From positions 1 to 64,000 of the forward strand of contig CANFQX010000001.1 of assembly GCA_947449255.1 (NCBI GenBank): a DNA stretch of 64,000 bases. The letters are read 5' to 3'. Within the stretch, counting starts at the first letter, position 1. Every line of letters begins with the position of its first letter. Below the pieces are notes generated by a model. The model was not told where the DNA came from. It did no database searches and worked only from the letters and a program-made list of their open reading frames with translations. Shown piece by piece: positions 26,896-34,741 of the stretch. The position numbers and the translations under genes are program-made. The stretch comes from Pseudobdellovibrionaceae bacterium (lineage in GTDB: Bacteria > Bdellovibrionota > Bdellovibrionia > Bdellovibrionales > Bdellovibrionaceae).

Positions 26896-27537
26896 TTTCT
26901 AACCGATATAAAATAAATAAGTGGTGAAGTGTCGAATTTACATAATATCGGCCGAGGGCCAAAAAAAAGGCACTTCACTATTCTAGCGCCAGTCAGTGCG
27001 ATAGTTCAATCATTTAGGCGCAAGTCCACACAGACTCATTTATACCAATTCTAAATAGGTACTTTTCAGTGACTATTATTATTTTTTTCCAAATTTCGAA
27101 TTATTCTTCAAAAAAGTTCATTTCCTGTTTTTATCTAAATTTTTCTTTTTTCTATTTATATAGCTACGCTTATATAGTTCCCGGACGTATTACTTATACA
27201 TCCGGGAACGCCCAAGGGCGCTGCCGCTTAAGGCTTTCGCGCCCCCGGGCGTTCTCATGCATTTAAAAACCTCTCTAGACGACTCCTCAAGCTCTATTCT
27301 TTTAACCCTACTCGCTGTAGCAGCAGCATGACTTCTCTGAATCTAGAGCCATCCTAGCGCATTAAAACAGGTCTTTTCTCCACCAATCACAGCGTCTTCA
27401 TACTCAGACTGAAAATAATGCGCCTTTTGAGTCCACTAGCGCCAAATTGCAACTGCACCCAATCACAAATCCACGTACCCCTATTTATCTGCTGATTTCG
27501 ACGAAAAAAACAACGCCACGAATAAAAATGGTAGCTG
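26896..27537. other. Non-coding 640-bp stretch with stable hairpins and a short gene relic
   Basis: No credible full gene. It contains GTGAAGTG/CACTTCAC arms (26924-26931 and 26971-26978), the GC-rich hairpins described separately at 27177-27254, and on the minus strand a roughly 30-codon open stretch (about 27352-27440, including HYFQSEYEDAVIGGEKTCFN) ending in a stop and blocked upstream by another stop, which looks like a gene relic of unknown origin. Confidence 0.45.
27177..27254. ncRNA. Two overlapping, mutually exclusive GC-rich hairpins
   Basis: Hairpin 1: GTTCCCGGA (27177-27185) pairs with TCCGGGAAC (27201-27209), with an inner GTAT/ATAC. Hairpin 2: GAACGCCC (27206-27213) pairs with GGGCGTTC (27247-27254), with an inner GGGCGC/GCGCCC. 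GAAC (27206-27209) is shared, so both cannot form at once. GC-rich in an AT-rich surrounding. Whether it is an RNA, a recombination site or a mobile-element end is not known. Confidence 0.4.
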
Positions 27538-27602
27538 GCGTTCCCTTGACATGGGAGAGGTCACTAGTTCGAGTCTAGTACAGACCACCAATCTTTTCCT
27601 CC
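27538..27602 (+). repeat. Direct repeat copy 2: truncated tRNA-Val relic
   Basis: Identical to 23307-23371. Just upstream GGTAGC(TG) (27530-27537) also corresponds to the tRNA D-loop with a 2-bp insertion, but the 5' acceptor strand is missing, so this copy cannot fold into a functional tRNA. Downstream, a piece resembling the tRNA leader (CATATAAATCTAAAAAATTGG, about 27611-27631) suggests a former tandem copy. Confidence 0.85.
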
Positions 27603-27635
27603 ACTTAGCTCATATAAATCTAAAAAATTGGTAGC

Positions 27636-27673
27636 AATATTTCTAGCCTAGGTTTTCGGTGGTTCTTTCCCCA
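27636..27673 (-). pseudogene. Exact copy of the 3' end of the receiver gene
   Basis: 38 bp identical to 23377-23414, which carries the stop and last codons (GKEPPKT) of the interrupted hybrid kinase. It ends abruptly at TTTCCCCA, where the toxin-antitoxin segment begins. Confidence 0.8.
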
Positions 27674-27677
27674 GTTT

Positions 27678-28041
27678 TCAAGACTCATCATCATCTGCAG
27701 AATACGTATCCAGTTTGTGACTGGGATAAATATCAAGATTTTGCTCCTTATTATCAATTATCCTCTTTAACAAAATAGAATGTGGGATTGAATTTTCGAT
27801 ACACAAATATTTTAGCCGATATCGAAACCAGCCACGATGATCACGACAAAACGGCCAGGACCGTTCACCCATTTCATCTTTTTTAGGAGTTGTTGCATTT
27901 GTATGAACCCACTGAACAGCAGCATCTAATTCGTCTATAAACTTGTCTACAAATTTAATATCGTACTCGTTTGAATTATAGATATGATCTTCGATCTGAA
28001 AGCTGGTCGTCGTCAAATTGCTTGGTCTTAACAATCTTCAT
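27678..28041 (-). pseudogene. Putative toxin partner of a YefM/Phd antitoxin, probable frameshift
   Basis: The antitoxin stop overlaps an ATG (28039-28041, ATGA overlap) opening MKIVKTKQFDDDQ, which ends after about 21 codons. The long frame downstream (FQIEDHIYNS ... IDELDAAVQWVHTN ... WPFCRDHRGWFRYRL) has only a TTG start at 28034 and no ribosome-binding site. Skipping one base in the GACGACGAC run joins the two into about 120 residues. The product is not a recognised RelE, ParE or Doc protein; toxin identity rests on its position after the antitoxin. Probably inactivated, unless the TTG start is real. Confidence 0.5.
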
Positions 28042-28292
28042 TTTTTAAATCTTTTCAACCGATTTTTGTCACCAATTTTATATTCAGTGGTTTCACCCGC
28101 TAAAGCCTGATTAGCAGAGAGCAAACTTTTTTGCAGAGACGAGATCTCACTCAGCAAACCTTCGTAATATTCCTCAGACATTAAAACACAAGCACTTCCC
28201 TCGCGCTTTTGAACACGAATTGGCTTCTCCTCAGCCATATCCATATATTCTTTTAAATTAGCTCTGAACGTTCTTGGGGACGTTGATTCCAT
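28038..28292 (-). CDS. Phd/YefM-family antitoxin
   Basis: An 84-residue protein starting MESTSPRTFRANLKEYMDMAEEKPIRVQKREG, the Phd/YefM N-terminal DNA-binding fold (S-x-x-x-F-R-x-x-L-x-x-x-x-x-x-A, then V-x-R-x-x), followed by VLMSEEYYEGL and a disordered toxin-binding tail. It would neutralise its toxin and repress its own operon. The ATG at 28292 has GCGAGG in front; the longer frame from 28409 is discarded. A palindrome with the YefM-type TGTACA core lies 40 bp upstream. Confidence 0.85.
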   Translation of the reverse strand: MESTSPRTFRANLKEYMDMAEEKPIRVQKREGSACVLMSEEYYEGLLSEISSLQKSLLSANQALAGETTEYKIGDKNRLKRFKK

Positions 28293-28332
28293 AAAAACCT
28301 CGCTTAATAGCCAACATACCATAAGTACGCAT

Positions 28333-28344
28333 ATGTGTACACAT
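28333..28344. promoter_or_regulatory. Palindrome ATGTGTACACAT, candidate YefM-type operator
   Basis: A perfect 12-bp palindrome about 40 bp upstream of the antitoxin start. Its core TGTACA is the hexamer described in operators of YefM-YoeB modules. A possible second half-site with GTAC lies next to it (near 28325). Confidence 0.65.
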
Positions 28345-28414
28345 CTTTTTAAAAGAACTTGAAAGCCTACCCACCACCTAAACCGCAGTGAAGTTTGATT
28401 GTGTCCCACCTAGC

Positions 28415-28528
28415 TTATCGACGCTTTCCCCCCCCAACAACTTTAATAAAGTCCACGACTGGGATCACATCGCCAGATGTTGCCTTTTCTAAAGGGCCTG
28501 TGAGCCGCGGATACAGGTTATCTGCAAC
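28415..28528 (-). pseudogene. Fragment of a second receiver-domain paralogue
   Basis: A 37-codon open stretch ending in a stop at 28415. It encodes NLYPRLTGPLEKATSGDVIP and then VVDFIKVVGGGK, recognisably the last part of the C-terminal receiver seen at 23389 (LYLATGYSPDQFPAMDFIKAVVGKEPP) but diverged, and preceded by an in-frame stop. It lies on the far side of the toxin-antitoxin cassette from the 27636-27673 fragment. Confidence 0.6.
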
Positions 28529-28754
28529 TTACTTTTTAGGCTGTCTCAATTTCAAATTTCATCTTTGGGTAAAGATTTACAACATAGCTGATCAATCTTT
28601 CAAAGGAATAGCGCTCAACTTTATAGTGCAAAACCCGGCTGATTTCTGGTCCATCTAAGCTAAGTTTTTTTTGCTAGATCTTTTTGCCTTAAATCATGAA
28701 TCCGCTTCAAATTGAGAATGGCACTGCTAAAATTTGTAAGAAAATAATATCACG
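28529..28754. other. Intergenic, nothing identified
   Basis: Degraded sequence between the receiver fragment and the di-haem gene. No supported gene or hairpin. Confidence 0.35.
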
Positions 28755-30326
28755 CTACTTCTTCTCACTCAGATTTTGAAAGTAGTCTTCGAGCACTTGA
28801 ATTTGTGATTCACTCAGATTTAAGCCTCTTGGCATTTGGTTTGGGCCAGCCTTGGGCGAAAGTCTATAGAGGATTTCTTGTAGCAGAGTTCCGCGGGGGT
28901 AATTGCCCTGATTCAGCAGGGTGGACATTCTGTCTTTATCTAGAAAAGGAAGAGCCGGGCCGACAACACCTTGGTGGCAGCTAGCGCATAAATTCAACAA
29001 ACCGGGCACGGGATCGGCTTCGGCGACGGTTCTTATTTTTTCTTCGGAGTAGATTTTTTGAAGACTTTGAGCTGTGCTTAAACCCGACCCTTTTTTAAGG
29101 CCCTGGGCTAAATTTGGCGAAATATTTTTTCGCAGATACTCACAATATTTAACAGTCGAGCCCACTGCACGCAGCGAGACCAGGTTCTTTAATTTTTCGT
29201 CACTTTTTCCTATTTGATGGATCAGCTCTTTTTCCAAGGCCAATTCAACGGAATCTGGCTGAGTGTAATCATAGGTGTCCGCCTCAAGGGCCATTGTCCA
29301 AAAATCAGTGGAGATATTAAGACTCTGCTCCACGATAAATCTAAATTGATCTAGAGCCTTATTTTGCAGAATTTGATTTGCAAAAAGATTCTGATTCACA
29401 GTCAGCGCGCGACCCTTTTTAAGCAGATCTTGTTTTTTATTTTTTACAAAAGTGTCCACAGAAAAAAGCTCGAGATCCTTGACCACCGTGGGCCTTACAC
29501 CATCTGGCAGGAAAGACTCAAAGCTGCCACAATCTTGACTGAGGCTGGCTAAATATAAAAACTGAAATTTTTCAAATTCAGGCGACCGCTTCATTTGCCC
29601 GACAATTTTTTGAATGTTGTATTTGGCTAAATACTTCGAAAGCTCAACAACTGGAGAGTCTTTCATAAAATTGGTGTATCGCGCAGCCACGTCTGGCTTG
29701 AAAGTATTTTTCTCTGTAAAAATATTGATGTTTCTGAGATGCTTATAGCGCGGATGAGATCCTTGAATGGCTAAGAATTTATTTAAGCCCGATCGCTCTG
29801 CAAACGACAAATCCGTCAAATAATTTTCACCATAAACGCCGGGCCACAAGGGATGTGTATCCCAGATGGGTCTGGGCGTTTGGCCGTGACACTTTAGACA
29901 TTTCTCGGGATTGTCGTCAGAAAAACGCACCACTGAGCTTGGAGATTGAGATTCTTTTTCATTTGGAAAAAGAATCTCTCGATACTTAAATTCACTTGTG
30001 CTTTGATCGTATTCCATCGTTTCGAGGCCAAGGTAGCCTTTCTGCTCTGGCGAACCATTAAAGGATAAAATAAAACTGGCATCTTCACCATAAAGCAGAA
30101 CCCTTGGGTTCTCAAAACTAGATCCATGCAAACTTCGGCTTTTAAAGATCAGCACGTATTTAGACTTGTAAGAAAGGGGCAGTTTCTCGATAGTGTCCGA
30201 GATGGTTTTTAATTTATTTTCTTTAATTAATTTTTCTAATTGAATATAATCGAAGGCCTGGGCAAAACCGGTGGCAAAAAACACAAAAGGGACTATAAAA
30301 TATTTTTTTAAATTTTGGTACTTCAT
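28755..30326 (-). CDS. Exported di-haem cytochrome-like protein
   Basis: A 523-residue protein with a Sec signal peptide (about 1-24, cleavage after AQA). Two covalent-haem motifs: KCLKCHGQ (143-147) and LCASCHQG (447-451). The latter is followed by a class I cytochrome c tail with a likely Met ligand in QMPRGLNLS. The long middle part is unrecognised and the N-terminal region reads as a beta-rich domain. It is probably periplasmic electron transfer or a haem-containing oxidase-like protein; partners are not evident in the neighbourhood. Confidence 0.72.
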   Translation of the reverse strand: MKYQNLKKYFIVPFVFFATGFAQAFDYIQLEKLIKENKLKTISDTIEKLPLSYKSKYVLIFKSRSLHGSSFENPRVLLYGEDASFILSFNGSPEQKGYLGLETMEYDQSTSEFKYREILFPNEKESQSPSSVVRFSDDNPEKCLKCHGQTPRPIWDTHPLWPGVYGENYLTDLSFAERSGLNKFLAIQGSHPRYKHLRNINIFTEKNTFKPDVAARYTNFMKDSPVVELSKYLAKYNIQKIVGQMKRSPEFEKFQFLYLASLSQDCGSFESFLPDGVRPTVVKDLELFSVDTFVKNKKQDLLKKGRALTVNQNLFANQILQNKALDQFRFIVEQSLNISTDFWTMALEADTYDYTQPDSVELALEKELIHQIGKSDEKLKNLVSLRAVGSTVKYCEYLRKNISPNLAQGLKKGSGLSTAQSLQKIYSEEKIRTVAEADPVPGLLNLCASCHQGVVGPALPFLDKDRMSTLLNQGNYPRGTLLQEILYRLSPKAGPNQMPRGLNLSESQIQVLEDYFQNLSEKK

Positions 30327-30367
30327 AGCCCTCCTTTTCTAATAAAACGTCGAAATCTAAATTGAAT

Positions 30368-30646
30368 CTAGGCGCACTTTTTTGCCCAAGAAGTTTCCGT
30401 ATCCTCGACCCATTTGTTTTTTCGAACCTCAGTCCAAACAAAAGATTCTAATTGTGCTGGCGTTGAAACATCCAACCAAATACTACAATCCCAATCACCT
30501 TGAGTGGACCAAACTCCTTTAACCCAATCATTTTTAGATAAGCCCTTCCAAGCATCTGCTGGAGCTCCGGACTTCCATTTAATTTGAACCCACCCTTGCC
30601 AGTTGTCTTGAGACCATTTTTTTTCATTTTTTTTAGGTGTCTTCAT
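30368..30646 (-). CDS. Tryptophan-rich stand-alone Lrp/AsnC-type RAM domain protein
   Basis: About 92 residues. WVKGVWSTQGDWDCSIWLDV, then LESFVWTEVRKNKWVEDTETSWAKK, follows the pattern of the Lrp/AsnC ligand-binding (RAM) fold: V-x-x-x-x-x-T-G-x-x-D-x-x-x-x-V, then a helix, then V-x-x-T-x-T. No DNA-binding domain is present, so it resembles SARD-type proteins. Unusually rich in Trp (nine). The start at 30646 is favoured by AAGGAG upstream; a start at 30703 would add 19 basic residues. Assignment is by pattern only. Confidence 0.5.
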   Translation of the reverse strand: MKTPKKNEKKWSQDNWQGWVQIKWKSGAPADAWKGLSKNDWVKGVWSTQGDWDCSIWLDVSTPAQLESFVWTEVRKNKWVEDTETSWAKKCA

Positions 30647-30912
30647 AAACAGCTTACTCCTTGTTGGAATATCAATAAATTTTTTTTTCGTTGATCCTTT
30701 CATAATGATAAACCCGCATGAAATTGAAAAGTAAAAAGGCAGGTCATTGGCATATACAAGCCCTTGAACTAGCTTAAAGGATGTTTTTAATTTTAAATTG
30801 TGCAAGCCTAAAGGTTAGAACCGAGGCTTTAAAAGTTTGAACCAAAAATTTTACAGACACTTCATTAGTCGAAACTAGGATGCAAAGATCATGTTTTCAA
30901 AAAAACCACGGA

Positions 30913-31188
30913 CTAGTATTTCAAATAATCATACATCTCATTGGCAGCCAAATACTCTTCAGCCATCACTGCACCAATGTCGGAAGTTGTGAAGGAAATG
31001 CTTTTATCTAGAGTCACTAAAAGCCCTGCTGCCATTAAATTCGAAAGTATTTCACTGGTTTCAATTGAAATTTGCAAGCTGTCCGCAGAGGCATGAAACT
31101 TTTGAACAATATCAACAATAGTTTGAAGTTCAGTAGGTCCCTCGTAGCAGAAGGCTAAGATTTCTTCTTGTACCTTATTAAAGTTCAT
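30913..31188 (-). CDS. Small hypothetical protein (91 aa), winged-helix-like
   Basis: A helical, acidic cytosolic protein: EEILAFCYEGPTELQTIVDIVQ, then ETSEILSNLMAAGLL, then VTLDKSISFTTSDIG. The helix-helix-helix-wing order with a terminal beta hairpin (LLVTLDKSISFTT) suggests a winged helix-turn-helix, but no family is recognised. GAGGTCATT precedes the ATG, a clear ribosome-binding site. It stands alone between the RAM-like gene and icmF. Confidence 0.6.
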   Translation of the reverse strand: MNFNKVQEEILAFCYEGPTELQTIVDIVQKFHASADSLQISIETSEILSNLMAAGLLVTLDKSISFTTSDIGAVMAEEYLAANEMYDYLKY

Positions 31189-31477
31189 AATGACCTCACT
31201 GGTGAATTGTTTTTAACTCTTTGTTCCTGATACAAGAATAGTATTAAAAATCTAGAAAAGACTTAAACATCCACTTACTAATTTGATGTGATTTGATGGG
31301 ATTCAACTCTAGGACTTAAACCCTTGAAACCCATATCCAATGATCGTTTCGGAGGATGTCTTATTTTGAAATTAGTGCGCTTATTAAAGCTATTTACAAT
31401 TATTTAAGAGAGTTAAAAAAGTATCTTTAACCCTCTTAAATCTCATTTTAAATCAATTTGGGGCTGCATGGCTGGCC

Positions 31478-34400
31478 TTAAAGATTTCGTCGGTACTGTC
31501 CGCCCACTTCATACAAAGCCTGAGTCATCTGATAAAGACTGCAACAGCGAGCAGCCGTCATCAGCCCCGCAAAGATATTGCCTCCACTCAGGACTGTCTC
31601 TTTAAGCTTTCGCAGCTCAACTTCAGCTTCGGACTGATGTTCTTTTTGATAACCGTGAACATTGTCGAGCTGTTGATTTTTTTCTTCATAAGAAGCTCGT
31701 GCCAATTCAATTTTTGGTGGCAAATAGCCTGTGGCCATGGTTTTTGGATCAATGAATGAATTCACACCGATGATGGGTAAGGTGCCATCATGCTTGAGTC
31801 GCTCATAATATAAAGATTCTTCTTGGATTTTTGATCTTTGATATTGAGTTTCCATGGCTCCTAAAACTCCGCCCCGCTCACTGATTTTTTTAAATTCATT
31901 CAGCACGGCCTCTTCAACTAAATCCGTCATCTCTTCCAGGAAGTAGGAGCCCTGCATCGGGTTCTCATTCATGGTCATGCCGAATTCACGGTTGATGATC
32001 AGCTGAATGGCCATGGCTCTGCGCACAGACTCCTCTGTGGGGGTTGTGATGGCCTCATCGTAGGCGTTGGTGTGAAGGCTGTTGCAATTGTCATAGATGG
32101 CGATCAGCGCCTGCAAAGTGGTCCGAATATCATTGAAATCAATTTCTTGAGCATGCAAAGAGCGTCCGGAGGTTTGAATATGATATTTCAATTTCTGCGA
32201 ACGATCGTTGCCCTTGTAAAGATCCCGCATGGCCACAGCCCAGATGCGACGAGCCACCCGGCCCAACACGGAGTATTCAGGATCTAGACCATTGCTAAAA
32301 AAGAAGGACAAATTGGGCGCAAAATCATCAATTTTTAAACCCCGCGACAAATAGTACTCTACAAATGTAAATCCATTAGAAAGTGTAAAGGCCAATTGGG
32401 AAATGGGATTCGCACCCGCTTCTGCAATATGATAACCCGAAATACTGACAGAATAAAAATTGCGAATTTTTTTAGTGACAAAATACTCTGCAATATCGCC
32501 CATCATTTTTAATGCAAAATTGATTGAGAAAATACAGGTGTTCTGACCCTGGTCTTCTTTTAAAATATCAGCCTGAACAGTGCCTCGCACCTGCTGCAAA
32601 GTCCAAGTGGCAAGCTCTGATTGCTCTTGCGCAGTCAAATCACGGCCCAATTCTTTTTTCTTTTTCTCGATCTGCTGATCCACTGCGGTGTTGAAATAAA
32701 ACGCCAAGATCATCGGTGCGGGACCATTGATGGTCATGCTGACGGAGGTGTTGGGATTCACCAGATCAAATCCGGCATAGAGTTTTTTCATGTCATTCAA
32801 GGTGCAAATATTCACACCAGATTCCCCGACTTTACCAAAAATATCTGGCCGCTGATCAGGATCTTGCCCATAAAGAGTGACCGAATCAAAAGCCGTGGAT
32901 AAGCGGTGAGCCGTCTCCCCTTCCGTCAAATAATGAAAGCGTTTGTTCGTGCGTTCAGGAGTCCCTTCGCCGGCAAACATCCGCTTGGGATCTTCATCCG
33001 CTCTTTTTAAAGGGAAGACACCGGCCGTGAAGGGAAACTCGCCGGGCACATTTTCAAGTTTTAGATATTTAAACCGGTCGCCCCAGTCTTTAAATTTCGG
33101 CACCACCACTCGGCGAACTTTTGTACCACTCAAGGATTCTCTTGTCAGGGGCTGGCGAAGCTCTTTGTCTCGCACTTTAAATACAAGTTCATCTCCTGAG
33201 TACCTGGCAATCAATTCGTCATAGTTTTTTAGAAAATCCAGCTCTTCATTGGTCATTTCTGATTGCAGTTCTAATTCCACTTTTTTAAATTGCTCTGGGC
33301 TAGTGCTGAGCAAAGGGGCCAGTTTGTAAAGCCCCCCAAGTTTTGAAGCTTGTTCGGAGAGCTCTTCGGTGCGATTTTTATATTTGTGAATGGTCTGCAC
33401 AATTTCAGACAAATAATTTTGTCGGTCTGGAGGAATAATTCCATGCTCTTCGGCGGAGAGTATATTTTCTCGGTGTTTGGGATCGACAATCCACAGGTTT
33501 TTTTGTTTTTCATTTAAGATGTCAGCCACCTGAAAGAACAACTTATTCACGCCGCCATCATTAAACTGTGAAGCTTGAGTTAAAAAAACAGGGACTTCCA
33601 CTTTTTCATCAAAGATTTTTCGCGAGCGCTTAAACTGCTTGGTCACATCGCGAAGGGCATCCAAAGCGCCCCGGCGATCAGCCTTATTCACAGCAATCAA
33701 GTCTGCGAAATCGATCATATCAATTTTTTCTAGCTGCGATTGCGCGCCAAAATCAGAGGTCATCACATACATGGTCAGATCACTGACTTCTGTGATGGCA
33801 ACATTCCCCTGACCAATCCCTGAGGTCTCAGCAATGATCAAATCAAAATCAATTTTTTTTAAAAATTCTAAAATTCCAGGCAAAGATGAAGCGATCTCTC
33901 GACCGGAGCCCCGTGAAGCGACCGAGCGCATATAGACCCTCGAACGCGAAAGGGAATTCATGCGAATTCGATCGCCCAGCAAAGACCCACCCGTTTTTCT
34001 TTTCGACGGATCCACACACACCACAGCAATTTTTTTAGTTGGATAGGCATTTAAATATCGTTGAACCAACTCATCAATTAAAGACGATTTGCCAGCACCG
34101 CCAGTGCCGGTGATGCCCAAAATGAGTGGCTGAACTTTCGCCTTAAAAGCCTCCAGACCAAAATCATTGAGAGAAAGATCAGCGCCTTTTTTTTCATTCG
34201 ATGAATTTTCGATGGCTGTTAAAGCCACTCCCAATTCTACGGAAGGAACACTGTCGCCAACGAAAACATTTTTTTTCTGTTTAAATTCTTTTTGTTTTGC
34301 CAGCAAATCAAAATCACAACCACGCATGATCATTTCAATCATGCCTTCTAAACCTAAGCGACGGCCATCATCAGGATGAAAAATCTGGGCGATTCCATAG

Positions 34401-34732
34401 GCTTCCAATTCACGTTTTTCTTCGTGAATAATGACTCCACCGCCACCCCCGTAGATTTGCACATAGCCAGCTCCTGCTTCATTCAGCAGATCCCGCATGT
34501 ATTTGAAGTACTCCATATGTCCGCCCTGATACGAGCTGATACAGACGCCTTGGGCTCCTTCTTGCAGCACAGACTTCACAACATCGCTCACAGAGCGGTT
34601 GTGACCTAAATGAATCACCTCTGCGCCCAGATCCTGGAGAATACGGCGCATAATATTAATGCTTGCATCATGCCCATCAAAAAGAGCTGCAGCGGTGACA
34701 ATTCGAACTGAGTGAAGTGGAGTGTAAGCCAT
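31478..34732 (-). CDS. icmF: Fused isobutyryl-CoA mutase IcmF
   Basis: A 1084-residue adenosylcobalamin enzyme interconverting isobutyryl-CoA and butyryl-CoA (or related acyl-CoAs). Domain order is the IcmF order. An N-terminal B12-binding domain has FDGHDASINIMRR (His21-region ligand) and the YGGGGGVI loop. A MeaB-type G-protein chaperone has GITGTGGAGKSSLIDEL and a NKAD motif. The C-terminal mutase barrel carries ERTNKRFHYL, GQDPDQRPD, SGYHIAEAGANP and the NPMQGSYF block. Last gene of an hbd, crotonase, icmF operon, 9 bp after the crotonase. Full length. Confidence 0.95.
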   Translation of the reverse strand: MAYTPLHSVRIVTAAALFDGHDASINIMRRILQDLGAEVIHLGHNRSVSDVVKSVLQEGAQGVCISSYQGGHMEYFKYMRDLLNEAGAGYVQIYGGGGGVIIHEEKRELEAYGIAQIFHPDDGRRLGLEGMIEMIMRGCDFDLLAKQKEFKQKKNVFVGDSVPSVELGVALTAIENSSNEKKGADLSLNDFGLEAFKAKVQPLILGITGTGGAGKSSLIDELVQRYLNAYPTKKIAVVCVDPSKRKTGGSLLGDRIRMNSLSRSRVYMRSVASRGSGREIASSLPGILEFLKKIDFDLIIAETSGIGQGNVAITEVSDLTMYVMTSDFGAQSQLEKIDMIDFADLIAVNKADRRGALDALRDVTKQFKRSRKIFDEKVEVPVFLTQASQFNDGGVNKLFFQVADILNEKQKNLWIVDPKHRENILSAEEHGIIPPDRQNYLSEIVQTIHKYKNRTEELSEQASKLGGLYKLAPLLSTSPEQFKKVELELQSEMTNEELDFLKNYDELIARYSGDELVFKVRDKELRQPLTRESLSGTKVRRVVVPKFKDWGDRFKYLKLENVPGEFPFTAGVFPLKRADEDPKRMFAGEGTPERTNKRFHYLTEGETAHRLSTAFDSVTLYGQDPDQRPDIFGKVGESGVNICTLNDMKKLYAGFDLVNPNTSVSMTINGPAPMILAFYFNTAVDQQIEKKKKELGRDLTAQEQSELATWTLQQVRGTVQADILKEDQGQNTCIFSINFALKMMGDIAEYFVTKKIRNFYSVSISGYHIAEAGANPISQLAFTLSNGFTFVEYYLSRGLKIDDFAPNLSFFFSNGLDPEYSVLGRVARRIWAVAMRDLYKGNDRSQKLKYHIQTSGRSLHAQEIDFNDIRTTLQALIAIYDNCNSLHTNAYDEAITTPTEESVRRAMAIQLIINREFGMTMNENPMQGSYFLEEMTDLVEEAVLNEFKKISERGGVLGAMETQYQRSKIQEESLYYERLKHDGTLPIIGVNSFIDPKTMATGYLPPKIELARASYEEKNQQLDNVHGYQKEHQSEAEVELRKLKETVLSGGNIFAGLMTAARCCSLYQMTQALYEVGGQYRRNL

Positions 34733-34741
34733 TGTGTTTTC

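Noticed and set aside
27069-27266. 65-aa plus-strand frame through the GC-rich hairpins
   Set aside because: Low-complexity Phe/Tyr/Ser-rich start and then hairpin-derived codons; no ribosome-binding site.
27530-27602. Second tRNA-Val gene
   Set aside because: The 5' acceptor strand and most of the D arm are missing, so it cannot fold as a tRNA.
23307-27602. Complete integrative element
   Set aside because: No integrase, relaxase or replication gene between the repeats; kept only as a repeat-bounded block.
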